From assembly GCF_000003605.2 (NCBI RefSeq), contig NW_003149267.1, positions 546,167-568,829 of the forward strand: DNA of 22,663 nucleotides. The letters are read 5' to 3'. The translations under genes were made by a program, and so were the position numbers. The notes beneath the pieces were generated by a model. That model ran no database searches and was not told the origin of the DNA. It saw only the letters and a list, made by a program, of their open reading frames with translations. This DNA comes from Saccoglossus kowalevskii. Taxonomy: Eukaryota; Hemichordata; Enteropneusta; Harrimaniidae. This document shows positions 7,501 to 16,411 of the stretch, in pieces (the stretch's first letter is position 1; the number at the start of each line of letters is the position of its first letter).

Positions 7501-8810
7501 CAATCTGTTTATTTGCATATTGTATTGTTATATTGTGAGGTATGTATGCAACCTGTTTATTTGCATATTGTATTGTTATATTGTGAGGTATGTATGCAAT
7601 CTGTTTATTTGCATATTGTATTGTTATATTGTGAGGTATGTATGCAATCTGTTTATTTGCATATTGTATTGTTATATTGTGAGGTATGTATGCAACTGTT
7701 TATTTGCATATTGTATTGTTATATTGTGAGGTATGTATGCAACCTTGTTTATTTGCATATTGTATTGTTATATTGTGAGGTATGTATGCAACTGTTTATT
7801 TTCATATTGTATTGTTATATTGTGAGGTATGTATGCAACCTGTTTATTTGCATATTGTATTGTTATATTGTGAGGTATGTATGCAATCTGTTTATTTGCT
7901 CATTGTATTGTTATATTGTGAGGTATGTATGCAACCTTGTTTATTTGCATATTGTATTGTTATATTGTGAGGTATGTATGAAACCTGTTCATTTGCATAT
8001 TGTATTGTTATATTGTGAGGTATGTATGTAACCTGTTCATTTGCATATTGTATAGTTATATTTATTGCATTTAAAATTGTTAAAAAAAATTGTTGCATTT
8101 CAAACTGCGCATGCACACACATAGTAATTTCTTGAAATGCATACTAATTAAGTAACTTGGCAAAAATTATGTGCAACTTTGAACACTAGTACTAGAGTAA
8201 AACACCAAAGTGCTTCTGCATTCTTCATGAATCTTCAGTTTGCTAGTTTCTGATCAAAAATCCGTCCTGAAAAACACTACATCAGTTTTTCAATTATTTT
8301 TCCAACTCATAATTATAGGATCAGTCAAATTATAACTATCATGCTGGCTATTGGAATACATTTTGTCATTTCACTTATGAATATTAATTTATGCAAATGA
8401 ATGATTTTATTTCATCCAGCCTTGTCATCCCTCTCCCTCGCTATATTTCATATTTTCAAATGTTTATATTGAGTTACTAGTAGGGATTCATAATGGAAAT
8501 ATTTGTTTTTCCATGGGTGCATGGGTTAATTAAAGTGATATCGGCAGTATTCCAGAGGTTTATGTCCCATCAAGAGTGTCAGAGTTTTATAATATAAGTT
8601 TCCTACCTTTAGTAAAAATATGTTTTTGTTTTGTTTTAGGAGATATTTGATAGTTTGTGTGAACTGGATGAAGGAGGAAAATCATTTGTGTTTGAAGTTG
8701 GCAGAAATCCAACCTATCTCCATGACAACATGGCAAAACTTGTAGCTCATCCATTACAGCGACCGTTACAGAGAAACATCAACTACAAATTAAATCATGA
8801 GATTAGCTGA
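1472..8810 (+). CDS. BABAM1: BRISC and BRCA1-A complex member 1 (MERIT40), 5'-partial, six exons
   Basis: BABAM1/MERIT40 is the scaffold that holds together the BRCC36-containing K63-deubiquitinase complexes: BRCA1-A (nuclear DNA-damage response) and BRISC (cytoplasmic). Exons are 1472-1530, 1744-1864, 2931-3037, 6904-7030, 7256-7342 and 8640-8810. Joined, they give 672 nt, or 223 residues plus TGA. All introns are GT-AG and phases are consistent. The fragment starts at the first beta strand of the vWA-like domain (VICLDLSSEM, compare human VIICLDLSEEM). It continues through HEFALVV (about 47-53), IPPPYIVRT (112-120), SPYFFMDIFYIH (146-157) and HDNMAKLVAHPLQRP (195-209), all matching the human protein nearly without gaps. 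As in human, the MIDAS DxSxS motif is incomplete. The acidic C-terminal tail is shorter. The N-terminal disordered part, about 95 residues in human, is missing and presumably lies upstream. Confidence 0.95.
1744..1864 (+). CDS. BABAM1: BABAM1 exon b
   Basis: The acceptor is TTCACAG and the donor TGG|GTAAGA, phase 0. The translation contains MVKRAINIFVHTK and HEFALVVLQDNALW, matching human MIEMFVRTK and HEFALVVVNDDTAW. Confidence 0.95.
2265..2630. mobile_element. 366-bp MITE with about 48-bp imperfect TIRs and TGA target duplication
   Basis: The left end is ATAGACCTTTTTCC..TGCGAGA..CGCG..ATGCGTGAAA. The right end, read in reverse complement, is ATAGGTGATTTTCC..TGCGAGA..CGCG..ATGCATGAAA. The trinucleotide TGA flanks both sides (2262-2264 and 2631-2633). 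There is no coding capacity. It lies in BABAM1 intron 2, and a lone related end lies at 1035-1115. Confidence 0.72.
2931..3037 (+). CDS. BABAM1: BABAM1 exon c
   Basis: The acceptor is TTTTTTCGTAG and the donor AAT|GTAAGC, phase 2. It encodes MHNFTSNTEEFCYVLADL..., aligning without gaps to human LSGLTSDPRELCSCLYDL, and then SSLFDL. Confidence 0.94.
3264..3340 (+). repeat. Short minisatellite, unit about 15 bp (GGATAGACAACAAT)
   Basis: About five diverging copies of GGATAGACAACAAT/GGATAGATAACAAT follow one another. The upstream strand at 3160-3205 carries complementary motifs (TTGTTATATATCTATTGTTATC...TCTATCC), so the two halves can pair as an imperfect hairpin across 3160-3340. Lies in BABAM1 intron 3. 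Confidence 0.6.
3758..4631. mobile_element. 874-bp non-autonomous DNA transposon with perfect 27-bp TIRs
   Basis: Both ends begin TACCGTACTTGACCGCGTTA followed by GCGCCCA, a perfect 27-bp inverted repeat (3758-3784 and 4605-4631). Subterminal repeats of the GGGCGCTT/GAGCGCTT type occur at both sides. The outer TA may be the duplicated target. There is no long ORF inside, so it would depend on a transposase in trans. Lies in BABAM1 intron 3. Confidence 0.8.
4757..4898. mobile_element. About 142-bp MITE with about 43-bp TIRs
   Basis: The left arm AAGGTTATTACAAGGATACC then TCAAAGTATGCACTCAGACAG pairs with the right arm. In reverse complement the right arm reads GAGGTTATTACGAGAATACC then TCAAAGATTGCACGAAGACAG. 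Nearly the whole element is therefore two inverted arms around a pyrimidine-rich centre. Confidence 0.7.
5191..5202 (+). repeat. Poly-C run of 12
   Basis: A homopolymer of twelve C in BABAM1 intron 3. A matching 12-G run occurs at 13991-14002. Confidence 0.9.
5405..6430 (+). repeat. Tandem array, unit about 140 bp, in BABAM1 intron 3
   Basis: Units carry TATTTTGGACATGCTTTGTC, CATTCAAACTTGGTACATAG, ACATGTTAGGATACATGTCC and AAGATGGCCGACTGGCAGCC in order. The AAGATGG block recurs at about 5542, 5831, 5970, 6110, 6257 and 6381. Central copies are very alike, and the last two are diverged. The gap between the first two is 289 bp because 5650-5815 holds a different segment rich in GTCCGTCC plus a block around TTTATGTGGGACATATGCAC. 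Several short open frames across it only translate the repeat. Not coding. Confidence 0.85.
6904..7030 (+). CDS. BABAM1: BABAM1 exon d, IPPPYIVRT block
   Basis: The acceptor is TTTTTCCAG and the donor GAG|GTAGGT, phase 0. The first base completes the isoleucine codon from exon c. The exon carries the family-diagnostic IPPPYIVRTIMIYGRS, compare human IPPPYVVRTILVYSRP. Confidence 0.96.
7214..7255 (+). repeat. Duplicated 3' splice site of BABAM1 exon e (two 20-bp units)
   Basis: AGAAGTCATTATTTCATTAT (7214-7233) is followed directly by AGAAGTCATTATTTCTTTAT (7234-7253) and then AG. Each unit ends at a TATAG that can act as an acceptor, at 7235 or 7255. Only the latter keeps the BABAM1 frame. The former would add 20 nt. 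Confidence 0.85.
7256..7342 (+). CDS. BABAM1: BABAM1 exon e, between duplicated splice sites
   Basis: The exon runs from TTTATAG|ACA to TGTGAG|GTATGT, phase 0 at both ends, 29 codons. It encodes TQKILMQSPYFFMDIFYIHE and a short variable end (...SNYCE). Human has SWKDMF-type sequence after its own variable loop. Both its splice sites are tandemly repeated: the acceptor twice, the donor 15 times. Confidence 0.95.
7339..8065 (+). repeat. 48-bp minisatellite repeating the exon e 5' splice site, about 15 units
   Basis: The unit reads GTATGTATGCAACCTGTTTA then TTTGCATATTGTATTGTTATATTGTGAG. GAG|GTATGT junctions fall with the intron base at 7343 (the true donor), 7397, 7445, 7492, 7540, 7588, 7636, 7684, 7731, 7780, 7827, 7875, 7923, 7972 and 8020. 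Spacing is 54 for the first unit (a 6-base ACTAGT-type insert) and 47-49 afterwards. The final unit is truncated. Each unit includes at least the eight last exon bases (ATTGTGAG). Confidence 0.95.
8640..8810 (+). CDS. BABAM1: BABAM1 terminal exon
   Basis: The acceptor TTTTGTTTTAG precedes GAG ATA TTT. The exon encodes 56 residues with FDSLCELDEGGKSFVFEV (human MFAFMGSLDTKGTSYKYEV) and the conserved MAKLVAHPLQRP, then TGA at 8808-8810. The tail after HPLQRP is 14 residues, shorter than the human 23 and without its acidic run. Confidence 0.95.
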   Translation, partial: EIFDSLCELDEGGKSFVFEVGRNPTYLHDNMAKLVAHPLQRPLQRNINYKLNHEIS

Positions 8811-9111
8811 TTGATGAATTGTTTTTCAAATGTAACCTTTTTATTCTTGAAAACATTCTATGAATTATTTATAAATTCCATACATTGTTGATGGAATAGC
8901 AGGAATTGTGCTTTCATGTATACTCCATCAATGAGTTACTAAGTTACTAAGTTTGAGAAAATGTTGTCTCAGCCAATTACTATTTCACTGTAAGTAGTCC
9001 AGAGAAATTGATCAACCTCTTGTAATTAACATAACTAACACATTTTACTTCAATATAAATATTTCAAAGCTGTACAAAACGAATGTCTTTGTCAGCAATT
9101 TTGTCAAAGGA

Positions 9112-9117
9112 AATAAA
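9112..9117 (+). terminator. BABAM1: Candidate BABAM1 polyadenylation signal AATAAA
   Basis: The first canonical AATAAA after the BABAM1 stop, giving a 3' UTR of roughly 320 bases. Further AATAAA hexamers at 9578 and 9595 are alternatives. Confidence 0.5.
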
Positions 9118-9134
9118 ATTTGTTGAAAAATTAA

Positions 9135-9754
9135 ATTTAGTCGGAATTTAGCTGGAAAACACTACATCTGAATTCATCAAAAACCATCACATTTGCAAAT
9201 GATTATCGGAGACTAAACTTATGAATATATTGACAGTTGTCGAATCCTATGGAAATATGTTCAAGTTGATCAATAAGTTATGAAGAGTGAATCTGAGAAA
9301 AAAAAGGCTAATATAAGCATACATGGATTAGAGAAAGACTAGGTGCTGTCATTGAATCGAATTGAAGAGTTGAAGTGGGGGTCATTACAGTGAAATCACA
9401 GGCTCAATGACAATTACAATTTTGAAACAGTGACTCGCGTAATTTTGTTTACTCATTTGAACACTCAAGTAAATTGAATTGAATGGGCAATGTGGAAAAC
9501 TTAAACAAAAGTATTTCTCAGGCATATTTGTTGGAAATTTCATCTTGCTAAAAATAGTTAAGACTGATTTATTATGAAATAAAAATGAATCAATAATAAA
9601 AATGCATTTGTGTTTTTATTCCAAAACATTTACCATAGACACATTATTGCATTATTACCCACTTTGAGAGTCTATCATAAGTTTGTATCCATCCATCCAT
9701 CCAATTTTTGTTTGGTCCATATTCTTTGTGGGCATAGTTGTGATAGTTATTTAT
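9135..9754. other. Intergenic DNA, only an (ATCC)n microsatellite
   Basis: AT-rich sequence without a supportable gene. A short ATCC run at 9686-9702 is the only regular feature. Confidence 0.5.
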
Positions 9755-9920
9755 GTTTATAAATATTTATAAATTCAAACTGACACAATAGGTTTCTAGT
9801 GCTGATGGAATAACATTGGAACATTTTCAATTGAGATTTTGCATTGTGCGCACAATGTGCATTGTGCTTGTCAATTGGCTGGTTGGATCAACTGCCATTG
9901 AATTTATAAATATTTATAAC
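9755..9920. mobile_element. Small TIR element with a central palindrome
   Basis: TTTATAAATATTTATAAATT followed by CAA at 9756-9778 is inverted at 9898-9920 (TTGAATTTATAAATATTTATAA). Near the centre is the perfect 16-bp palindrome CATTGTGCGCACAATG (9842-9857). Size and structure fit a MITE of about 166 bp. No clear target duplication is visible. Confidence 0.5.
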
Positions 9921-10814
9921 AATCTCGGGAATGGGTTTGTTGTGTCAATAGTATGGTATTATAACAAACATAATTTTGGCAGAAATTAAAAAGAGTAGAA
10001 ATAAGAGCTGTATTTAAAACCACCTTCAAATTATTCACTTTAAAGGATGGTGGTTGTTGTGTCGTGTCGCGTTGCCTGTGCGCGAGAGATGACTTTTATG
10101 ACTTTGATTCTTGTGTAGATCAACGCCTACTAAACAGATGCTACCAAAATTCATCTAGTATATTCCTGGAGTAATTGAATTGTCAAAGGAAGCTATTTTT
10201 TTTCCAATTCGATTTTTGTTTGATCTTATGTTGAGAAAGCAATTTTTTTTTACTATTGAGCCTTTGAGCCACAGCCTTTGAGTTCTTTTTAAAAATCCTC
10301 AAGCCTTCTGATTTCAAACAACGTGTTACTTCATCTATTCATGGGGTGAACATCCTAGCATTTTCACTGCCTGGCAACCATCACCGGTGAAAACAAAAGG
10401 AGAAACCTCTTAGAAAACTGTACTTTAGGCTATTTGTTGAGATTCTCCTGAACAGTGTAACATGACTACCCCTACATGTGCAATATATATAAATTTGGCT
10501 GCTTGATTAAGTTGTTTTCTTCTACCAATATTCCACAGCAACTTGCACAGAACCCATAGATTTACATGGTACAGTGGTGCACATACAAGCAACATACTAC
10601 AATGTAGTACATTTAGAACTGTTTTACTGTCATAAGATAAATGTAATTCTAATCCCTATTTTTAATAAGAAATGTTTTTAAATGTACCACTTGGTTTTGG
10701 TGCAGGCTTACTGTTACTGTTAAATCAATATACATGGAAAAGTGTTGGCCTTATTCATGTTATCTATAGGATGTGTGTGTCAGCTGTTCCACTGATATTT
10801 CAAGAACCAATTAT

Positions 10815-11400
10815 AAAATTTCAATGAAACCTATTACATAGATGCTCTTAGAAAATGCACAGATTAGATTTTGGTTGAAATCTGAAACGTAATTTAATTA
10901 GCCAATTTCAAGCATTTTTTTCTCAATAACTATCTACTGGATTTCAATGAAACTTGATATATAGATGGTCTGAGATAATGTGCAGATCTGATTAGTTTCT
11001 GGTTACAATCTGTGCCTATTAATTTGGCAATGTTTAGCACTATTGGCAGTTGACATGCAACTAGTGCTGTAATGAAGGCAATTAAGGCAAGATGTATATA
11101 CCAGATTTCCATATATGGTCATGTGACCTGATTAATATGCATAACTGTAATGTACTGAGCACTCTTGCAGATAGTGACATGCAACTAGTGTTATAATGAA
11201 AGCATCATTCAAGAGATTTGACTAATATGTCAGATGACTATATATGGTGACCATAATAATATACATAAATGTAATATAAGTACTGATGGAACATGCAACT
11301 TGTGCTATAATTGACTAGATATACATGCATCACCTAAATATTAAGTCATCATATATGGTCATGATTTCACTAAATGTTTTATCATCATAGGCAATTGGAA
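10815..11400 (+). repeat. Two adjoining diverged tandem repeats, units about 123 and 114-124 bp
   Basis: A first repeat has TTTCAATGAAAC... AGATG..T..GA.AATG..CAGAT at 10819 and again 123 bases later. It runs into a second repeat whose ACATGCAACTWGTG block recurs at 11053, 11177 and 11291, each followed by a TATATGGTCA/TATATGGTGA block. Divergence is high. No coding potential. Confidence 0.6.
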
Positions 11401-13328
11401 TCAATCTGGTCACTGATTGCTCAAATGCTCTGCTCAGTTTGTTTGTTTGTTTGTGCTATGTGTTTTAAGTATAATTAATACAGTATTTCTTATTTGTTCT
11501 TCATGCCTCCAATATCTCGGCACACAAGAGTTCTTTCTAAGCTTTCTTTGATTTATCATAGTACGAAGAGTATTTGTTTTTAATTTAATTTAATTTTTTG
11601 TAATACAATTGACGCCCTCTATCGAGGGATCTAACATGACCAACTAAACTGGAAACTGCATTTGTTTCGTGATCGGTGAACTGAGGGCGGTAGTCATGTT
11701 TGCTTTCGTGTGTCAATTGCACGCTGTGTTTATTTTTGGACGTCTGCTCTAGATTATTATTGAGGGACTGTGCCTAGATAGATCGAATCGTTGTATTGGA
11801 TCGGGGACTAGATTAATATATATAAAACAAACAGCATGTTAACGAGCTATATCGCTGTGTTATAGCCCTGTCTAGTGACGGTGTATACTGACATGCGCTC
11901 ATATAGTTGTATACAAGTATATCGACATAGCCATAGACATTTCTTAGGTGTATGACGAGAGTGTGTAATCTCTCAGGGATAAATACAAGAATTTAGAACA
12001 ATCCTTGCATTGATATGGATATCCGGGCACTACCGGTAGTAGAAATTCACCAGCGAGTAGGCATAGTGCTGAAAGTGTCTATAAATTATGTTTCAAAATA
12101 AACAGAGGTTACTTTTTGACATTTTTAATTGTCCATGGGTTCTTTTTTGACATTTTCGGGAATCAAAGGTGTCGTATTTTTGCTGTGGTGATGTAATGTG
12201 TGATATGTAGTAATGATAGGAATGTTATTTTGTTGTAAATTCGTTTCATGGAATTGTTTTTTTTTTTTAGAAATGTGTAACAAAGGGTGGGTTTTTGAAG
12301 AATGTGTTATCCCGGTCTGTGATTTTCACCAAAAGTTGGTGCCTCGCATATCCGTATATAAATAATACAAGTGGCTCCCGGGTGGACATTGGCCTACAGT
12401 AAGAACGTAGCAAGCGATAGCTCACCTGTAGAAAAAATCAGTCATTTGGATGAATAATTATATGTTGATCTCAACTTGAAGTTCGCGCTACTGTTTAGAT
12501 CTTGAACTTTTATTATATACTGTGAATATTTTACGTTTCACTTGATTAATATAAGTAATGACTACTCGCGTGGCTGCCAAGTTTAAATAAAATAAACAGA
12601 CTGAATGACTGAGTCCTACACTACGAGGTACTACAACTAATAAATCACCAATTTCGAGAAACTTGCTCATTTACAACCGAGTACTAATATATAATGTGAT
12701 AGGGGGTCCGGGTATATAATAATAAAGATCATCCCAACTGAAGTCTACAGCTCCCTTTATGCATTGCTTATGTAAGTGAAATGAACCACGGGAATACCTG
12801 CGTTAGTAACATAATGTCCTGGCATAATGTAAGAGCGATGGATTGAGTTCTACATACAATTAATAGTACAGGTGTTCATGGAGACAAATTCACATTAATT
12901 ATTTTCATAGAAGATTTGTTTAAAACCATCTCATATTATATTTTTAATGAACGCTCATAATTCACACTGAATAAAAATTGGTGTTACGTTAGATACAACC
13001 TTCATGTGTTCAAATGTCTGCTAAGTAAATCCTTTTTTGAAGATTTCAATGAATACTGTGAAAATATTAAAAGAGTGTCGCATTTTCTTTTTCAAAAATG
13101 TAGAGCATACATGGCGAATATGAAGGTCACAGCGATTTTGCATAACTTTTATTTTCTTTTAAATGTCTAGATTTTTTCAATTTCACCAGAATATGTTGTT
13201 CGTTTTTACATTCAAACCTTGTAAATTGAACTGACGAGGTATTTAGGCAATGTATGAAAATGTGAAGAAATATGACAAGCTCTCTCCGGGTATTACTCAC
13301 CTGATCGATTATTTTGATGTCAGAATTG
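11401..13328. other. Intergenic DNA with CpG-richer islands, no gene supported
   Basis: The parts around 11610-12060 and 12290-12420 have more CpG than their surroundings and could be regulatory, but I found no frame with convincing coding character or splice sites. A repeated TTTTTGACATTTT occurs twice near 12112-12165. Confidence 0.4.
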
Positions 13329-13371
13329 TATATATACATACATACATACATACATACATACATACATACAA
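13329..13371 (+). repeat. (TACA)n microsatellite
   Basis: About nine TACA units after a short TA run. Short frames on both strands here translate the repeat only. Confidence 0.92.
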
Positions 13372-13383
13372 AATATACCGGTA

Positions 13384-14267
13384 CACAATTTGCATTGATT
13401 TTTGTAAATGGTCATCTTCTGTGTCCAATGTTTTGATGTCCATTGAAATTTCAATCAAATGATCGGTAAGCATATAAAAATGTTTATTTAATGCTTGACT
13501 GTGTGATTTATTGTTTAAAATACATTGAAATATGCAAACTTATTCAACATAACAATGCCGGTTGTTATATTAATTTTGACCATTGTTTTAAGCAACTATA
13601 TTCAGTGTATGATAGGACGTTAGCATTTTCTTAGAATAATTAAATATAGAACTATATTAAGTACGAAGCGTTTTTGACTAGTATGTGCCAAAAAACCTTA
13701 AATTTCTTAAAATTGTTCATTCAATCATATGTCGTTGGTTTATGCAATGAGATACCAGTAGTTGGGGGTAATAATTGTTTCCTACCGGGTTGGATGGGGG
13801 AACACGAGACTTAAGAACTAAGTATATTTTACACGCGTTGTGTACGTCGTTATAAGTCCCATATTGAACACTGAGGACGACCACCGCCCATCAACTACCC
13901 ACTAATTCAACTTTTTTGAATGTTATTATGTGTTTTTCTTTATTATTACCCTTATTTTGTTTTTTATGGGGGCAATCTATTCACACGTGTGGGGGGGGGG
14001 GGCTAATGTATGATGGGGGCTAATGCTTACCCGCTGATAGGGAATATTTATAAAGCAATCTAATTACCTTCCCTCTGAACTCTCCGAAGACAGTGTTGTA
14101 TTTAGTAGATAATTATCCGCTCTTAGACTAACAACAATAGAGGACCTAACATGGGAGGTAAAATATTTAATGATGACGTCAATAACGGCCTGACTATTTA
14201 AAGTTCGGGGTACACGTGTTGCCTCATTGTTTAAATATAGAATTGATAATTTCTGGTCTTGCACTGA
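13384..14267. other. Intergenic DNA with a 12-G run
   Basis: No gene is supported. Twelve consecutive G occur at 13991-14002, followed by a GGGGGCTAATG repeat of the preceding sequence. Confidence 0.5.
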
Positions 14268-14336
14268 GCATTCTTCTAAATTGTCATAGCAAATACTTTA
14301 ATTTCAAGTATTTGCTATGACAATTTAAATGAATGT
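14268..14336. ncRNA. Near-perfect 69-nt hairpin, microRNA/siRNA-precursor-like
   Basis: Bases 14277-14298 pair perfectly with 14306-14327 (22 bp) around a 7-base loop (TAATTTC). Beyond one mismatch, one pair and another mismatch, pairing continues over six more positions, one of them G-T, ending at 14268/14336. The size fits a pre-miRNA, but perfect arms are more typical of a recent inverted duplication or a MITE relic. Both strands give nearly the same fold. Expression cannot be judged. Confidence 0.35.
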
Positions 14337-15599
14337 ATTCCTTAGCTGCATCGTAAACTCAGTGTTGTGTTGTCTAAGTCGTGTTTATAAAATATATTTC
14401 TGTATTTTTTTGTCTTGACCGCTAAAGCACGATCACACAATTGAAGATTTGGGATTAATGAAATAAATTTTAAAAAAATAAATGAATACAAATGCAACTG
14501 TTATTTTAGTATTCAAATGGTATTAATTTATAACCCGTATTCATTATAACACGTGTGGCGGGACTTTTAGTTTGGTCTTAGTACACAAAGACTATGGTTT
14601 ATCTCCATTGTTAAACACCGTAAAGTTAATAATTCAGGATACTAGTATTATACAATGAATTCATTCGGTTTTCTAGGTACGCGCTGGTACACAGGAACCG
14701 TGTATCGGTACCAAGAAGAGTCAGACACCACATGCAGTCCACAACGTAACACTTGATAAGAAGTTTAAACACCATGACTATTTATAGTGGAAGGCGACAA
14801 ATGTGTAATTATGCCGAAATAAAAAAAAAAATAGTCACGTGACTTTTACAGTGATCTGAAATAACGGAAGGTGTTTTTCAAAATCGAAATATTAGCCGTC
14901 ATATAAAAATAAAAATATTCATATAAAAATAAAAACCACAATACTACTGTACAATACCACTTTACCAAATCAACCTATCAAAGAAATTAGTAATGTGATA
15001 ACCACAATCAACTGAATATAAGACTCTTCCTAAATAAGTTTTAATATTTATTTTGCCGACGATGGCGCTGTTGACGACGGAGAGTTTACAATTATTGTTT
15101 TCATTCGCCAGACATAAGTACACTTACCCATTTGTTCTGTATTGCGAAAAATATTTGTTGTTCGAATATTTTTTTTTTTTCAATTAATGGGCGACGGCAT
15201 AGCTTGATACATGTCAGGCTTTCCGTTGTTTTAATACAAACGAATATTCTTTTAACTGCATCATTCGTACACAACTCTTGACATGGGCAGGAGTTAAACA
15301 GGTACCGGTGCACACGTTCTAAGCTATAATCATGGAGGTATAAACAGTCCCTCTATGTGGTAATACAGTGACCCAGGTATGAATGTCACTGGCGGATACA
15401 GGAACTCGGTAAGGAGGGGGCTCATATTAACGTGGTCTTTGTGGGCTGTCAATTGATTTGTCTTTTTTTTGCGGCTAACCGTCATTATTTGTTAAATTAT
15501 TTTCCTACAAATTTAATTCGAATATAATTTCCAAATAAAATATAAGTCAAACCTGCCAAGTTTCAGTTTATTTATACGATGTCCGTATACGATTGAAAC
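14337..15599. other. Intergenic DNA, nothing firm
   Basis: Contains an 11-A run near 14820 and a 41-codon frame from ATGGCGCTG at 15062 that ends in a T-rich stretch. Neither has supporting splice sites or family similarity that I recognise. Confidence 0.4.
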
Positions 15600-16304
15600 G
15601 CGCTCGGTTTAGCTAGAAATCTAGCACGGAACTAATATACTAATAGTTGGGTTACTCAAATAGTAAGCCAGCGACAGAAATATAAAACAATCAACCGAAC
15701 AATAATATCTCGCACGAGCATTCGCGTGTTCGCTTTATAAGACAGAGGTCACGATTAGTGGAAAACAATATAGGGCATTGACACGCGCAGTGGCAGATCG
15801 AATACTATACTGTGTGACTCATTCCCGTTCTCGTGTATTGCGAGACAACAACCAGTCGTCCCCGGAATGTGCCGTTATTGGCACACGGTGAATCGTTTGC
15901 TGCAGTCAGCGTTCTCGTAGACACTCCCAACGCGGTTGAATAACAACGTAATTACGCATTGGTGACTGGTACATGCAGCAGGGGCTCTCAGTGTTTGGCA
16001 CAATTCGAGTTTATCCAGTTATTTATTTGTGAATACGTCTTTTGTGTCGCGTCTCGTCATCGAGTCTGAAGAGAAGCGAGATGTGAATCTTGCGTTCAGC
16101 GAGTATCCATGGTCACGTTGTGAGTAGCTGAGTGCATCGTAGACGTATAATCCATTCATGAAAGGTCAAGCAGAGTTAACGAATGTATATTATAAAAGCA
16201 TAAACTCAAATGAGTGACAGTGCATTTCATTGGGTCGATGACAGACTCTGAATTCTTTTGATTTGGATTCTTATCCAAACCTCAAGTAGACTGTTGTAAA
16301 CAAC
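15600..16304 (+). promoter_or_regulatory. CpG-richer upstream region of the gene starting at 16305
   Basis: CpG dinucleotides (CGCGCTCGG, CTCGCACGAGCATTCGCGTG, CGCGTCTCGTCATCGAG) are much denser here than in the flanks. The region directly precedes a first coding exon, so it is the likely promoter. The start context CAACATGGCGGA resembles the TISU/YY1 element, which in animals is associated with very short 5' UTRs. If so, transcription would begin within a few tens of bases of 16305. Confidence 0.45.
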
Positions 16305-16411
16305 ATGGCGGAATATTCTGTTACCGTGATTGGAGAAAACGCCCTAGCATGTTTTGCTATAATTGTCTACATATTCGTGATGCTTGCCCATTTGATATCA
16401 ATAATATTCTG
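16305..16411 (+). CDS. First coding exon of an unidentified membrane protein, 3'-partial
   Basis: ATGGCGGAATATTCTGTTAC begins a 35-codon frame that ends at TTCTG|GTAAGT in phase 2, a near-ideal donor. The peptide starts MAEYSVTVIGENALACFAII and continues with a hydrophobic run (IVYIFVMLAHLISIIF). This makes one transmembrane segment or signal-anchor at residues about 14-35. The start sits in a TISU/YY1-like context (CAACATGGCGGA). No acceptor in the remaining 6.2 kb gave a convincing continuation, so the next exon probably lies beyond the window. I do not recognise the family, and the exon call rests on start context, donor and peptide character. Confidence 0.6.

Noticed and set aside
7447-8031. 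A 194-codon open frame with a 16-residue repeat peptide
   Set aside because: It is a translation of the 48-bp minisatellite in intron 5. It has no independent gene signal, and only its first part is in the BABAM1 frame.
7339-8065. CRISPR-like array
   Set aside because: The units are contiguous with no unique spacers, and the genome is eukaryotic.
13127-13462. Open frames on both strands rich in MYVC or YIHT
   Set aside because: They translate the (TACA)n microsatellite.
15062-15187. A 41-codon frame from ATGGCGCTG as a small gene
   Set aside because: It ends in a poly-T stretch, has no convincing donor and resembles no family I know.
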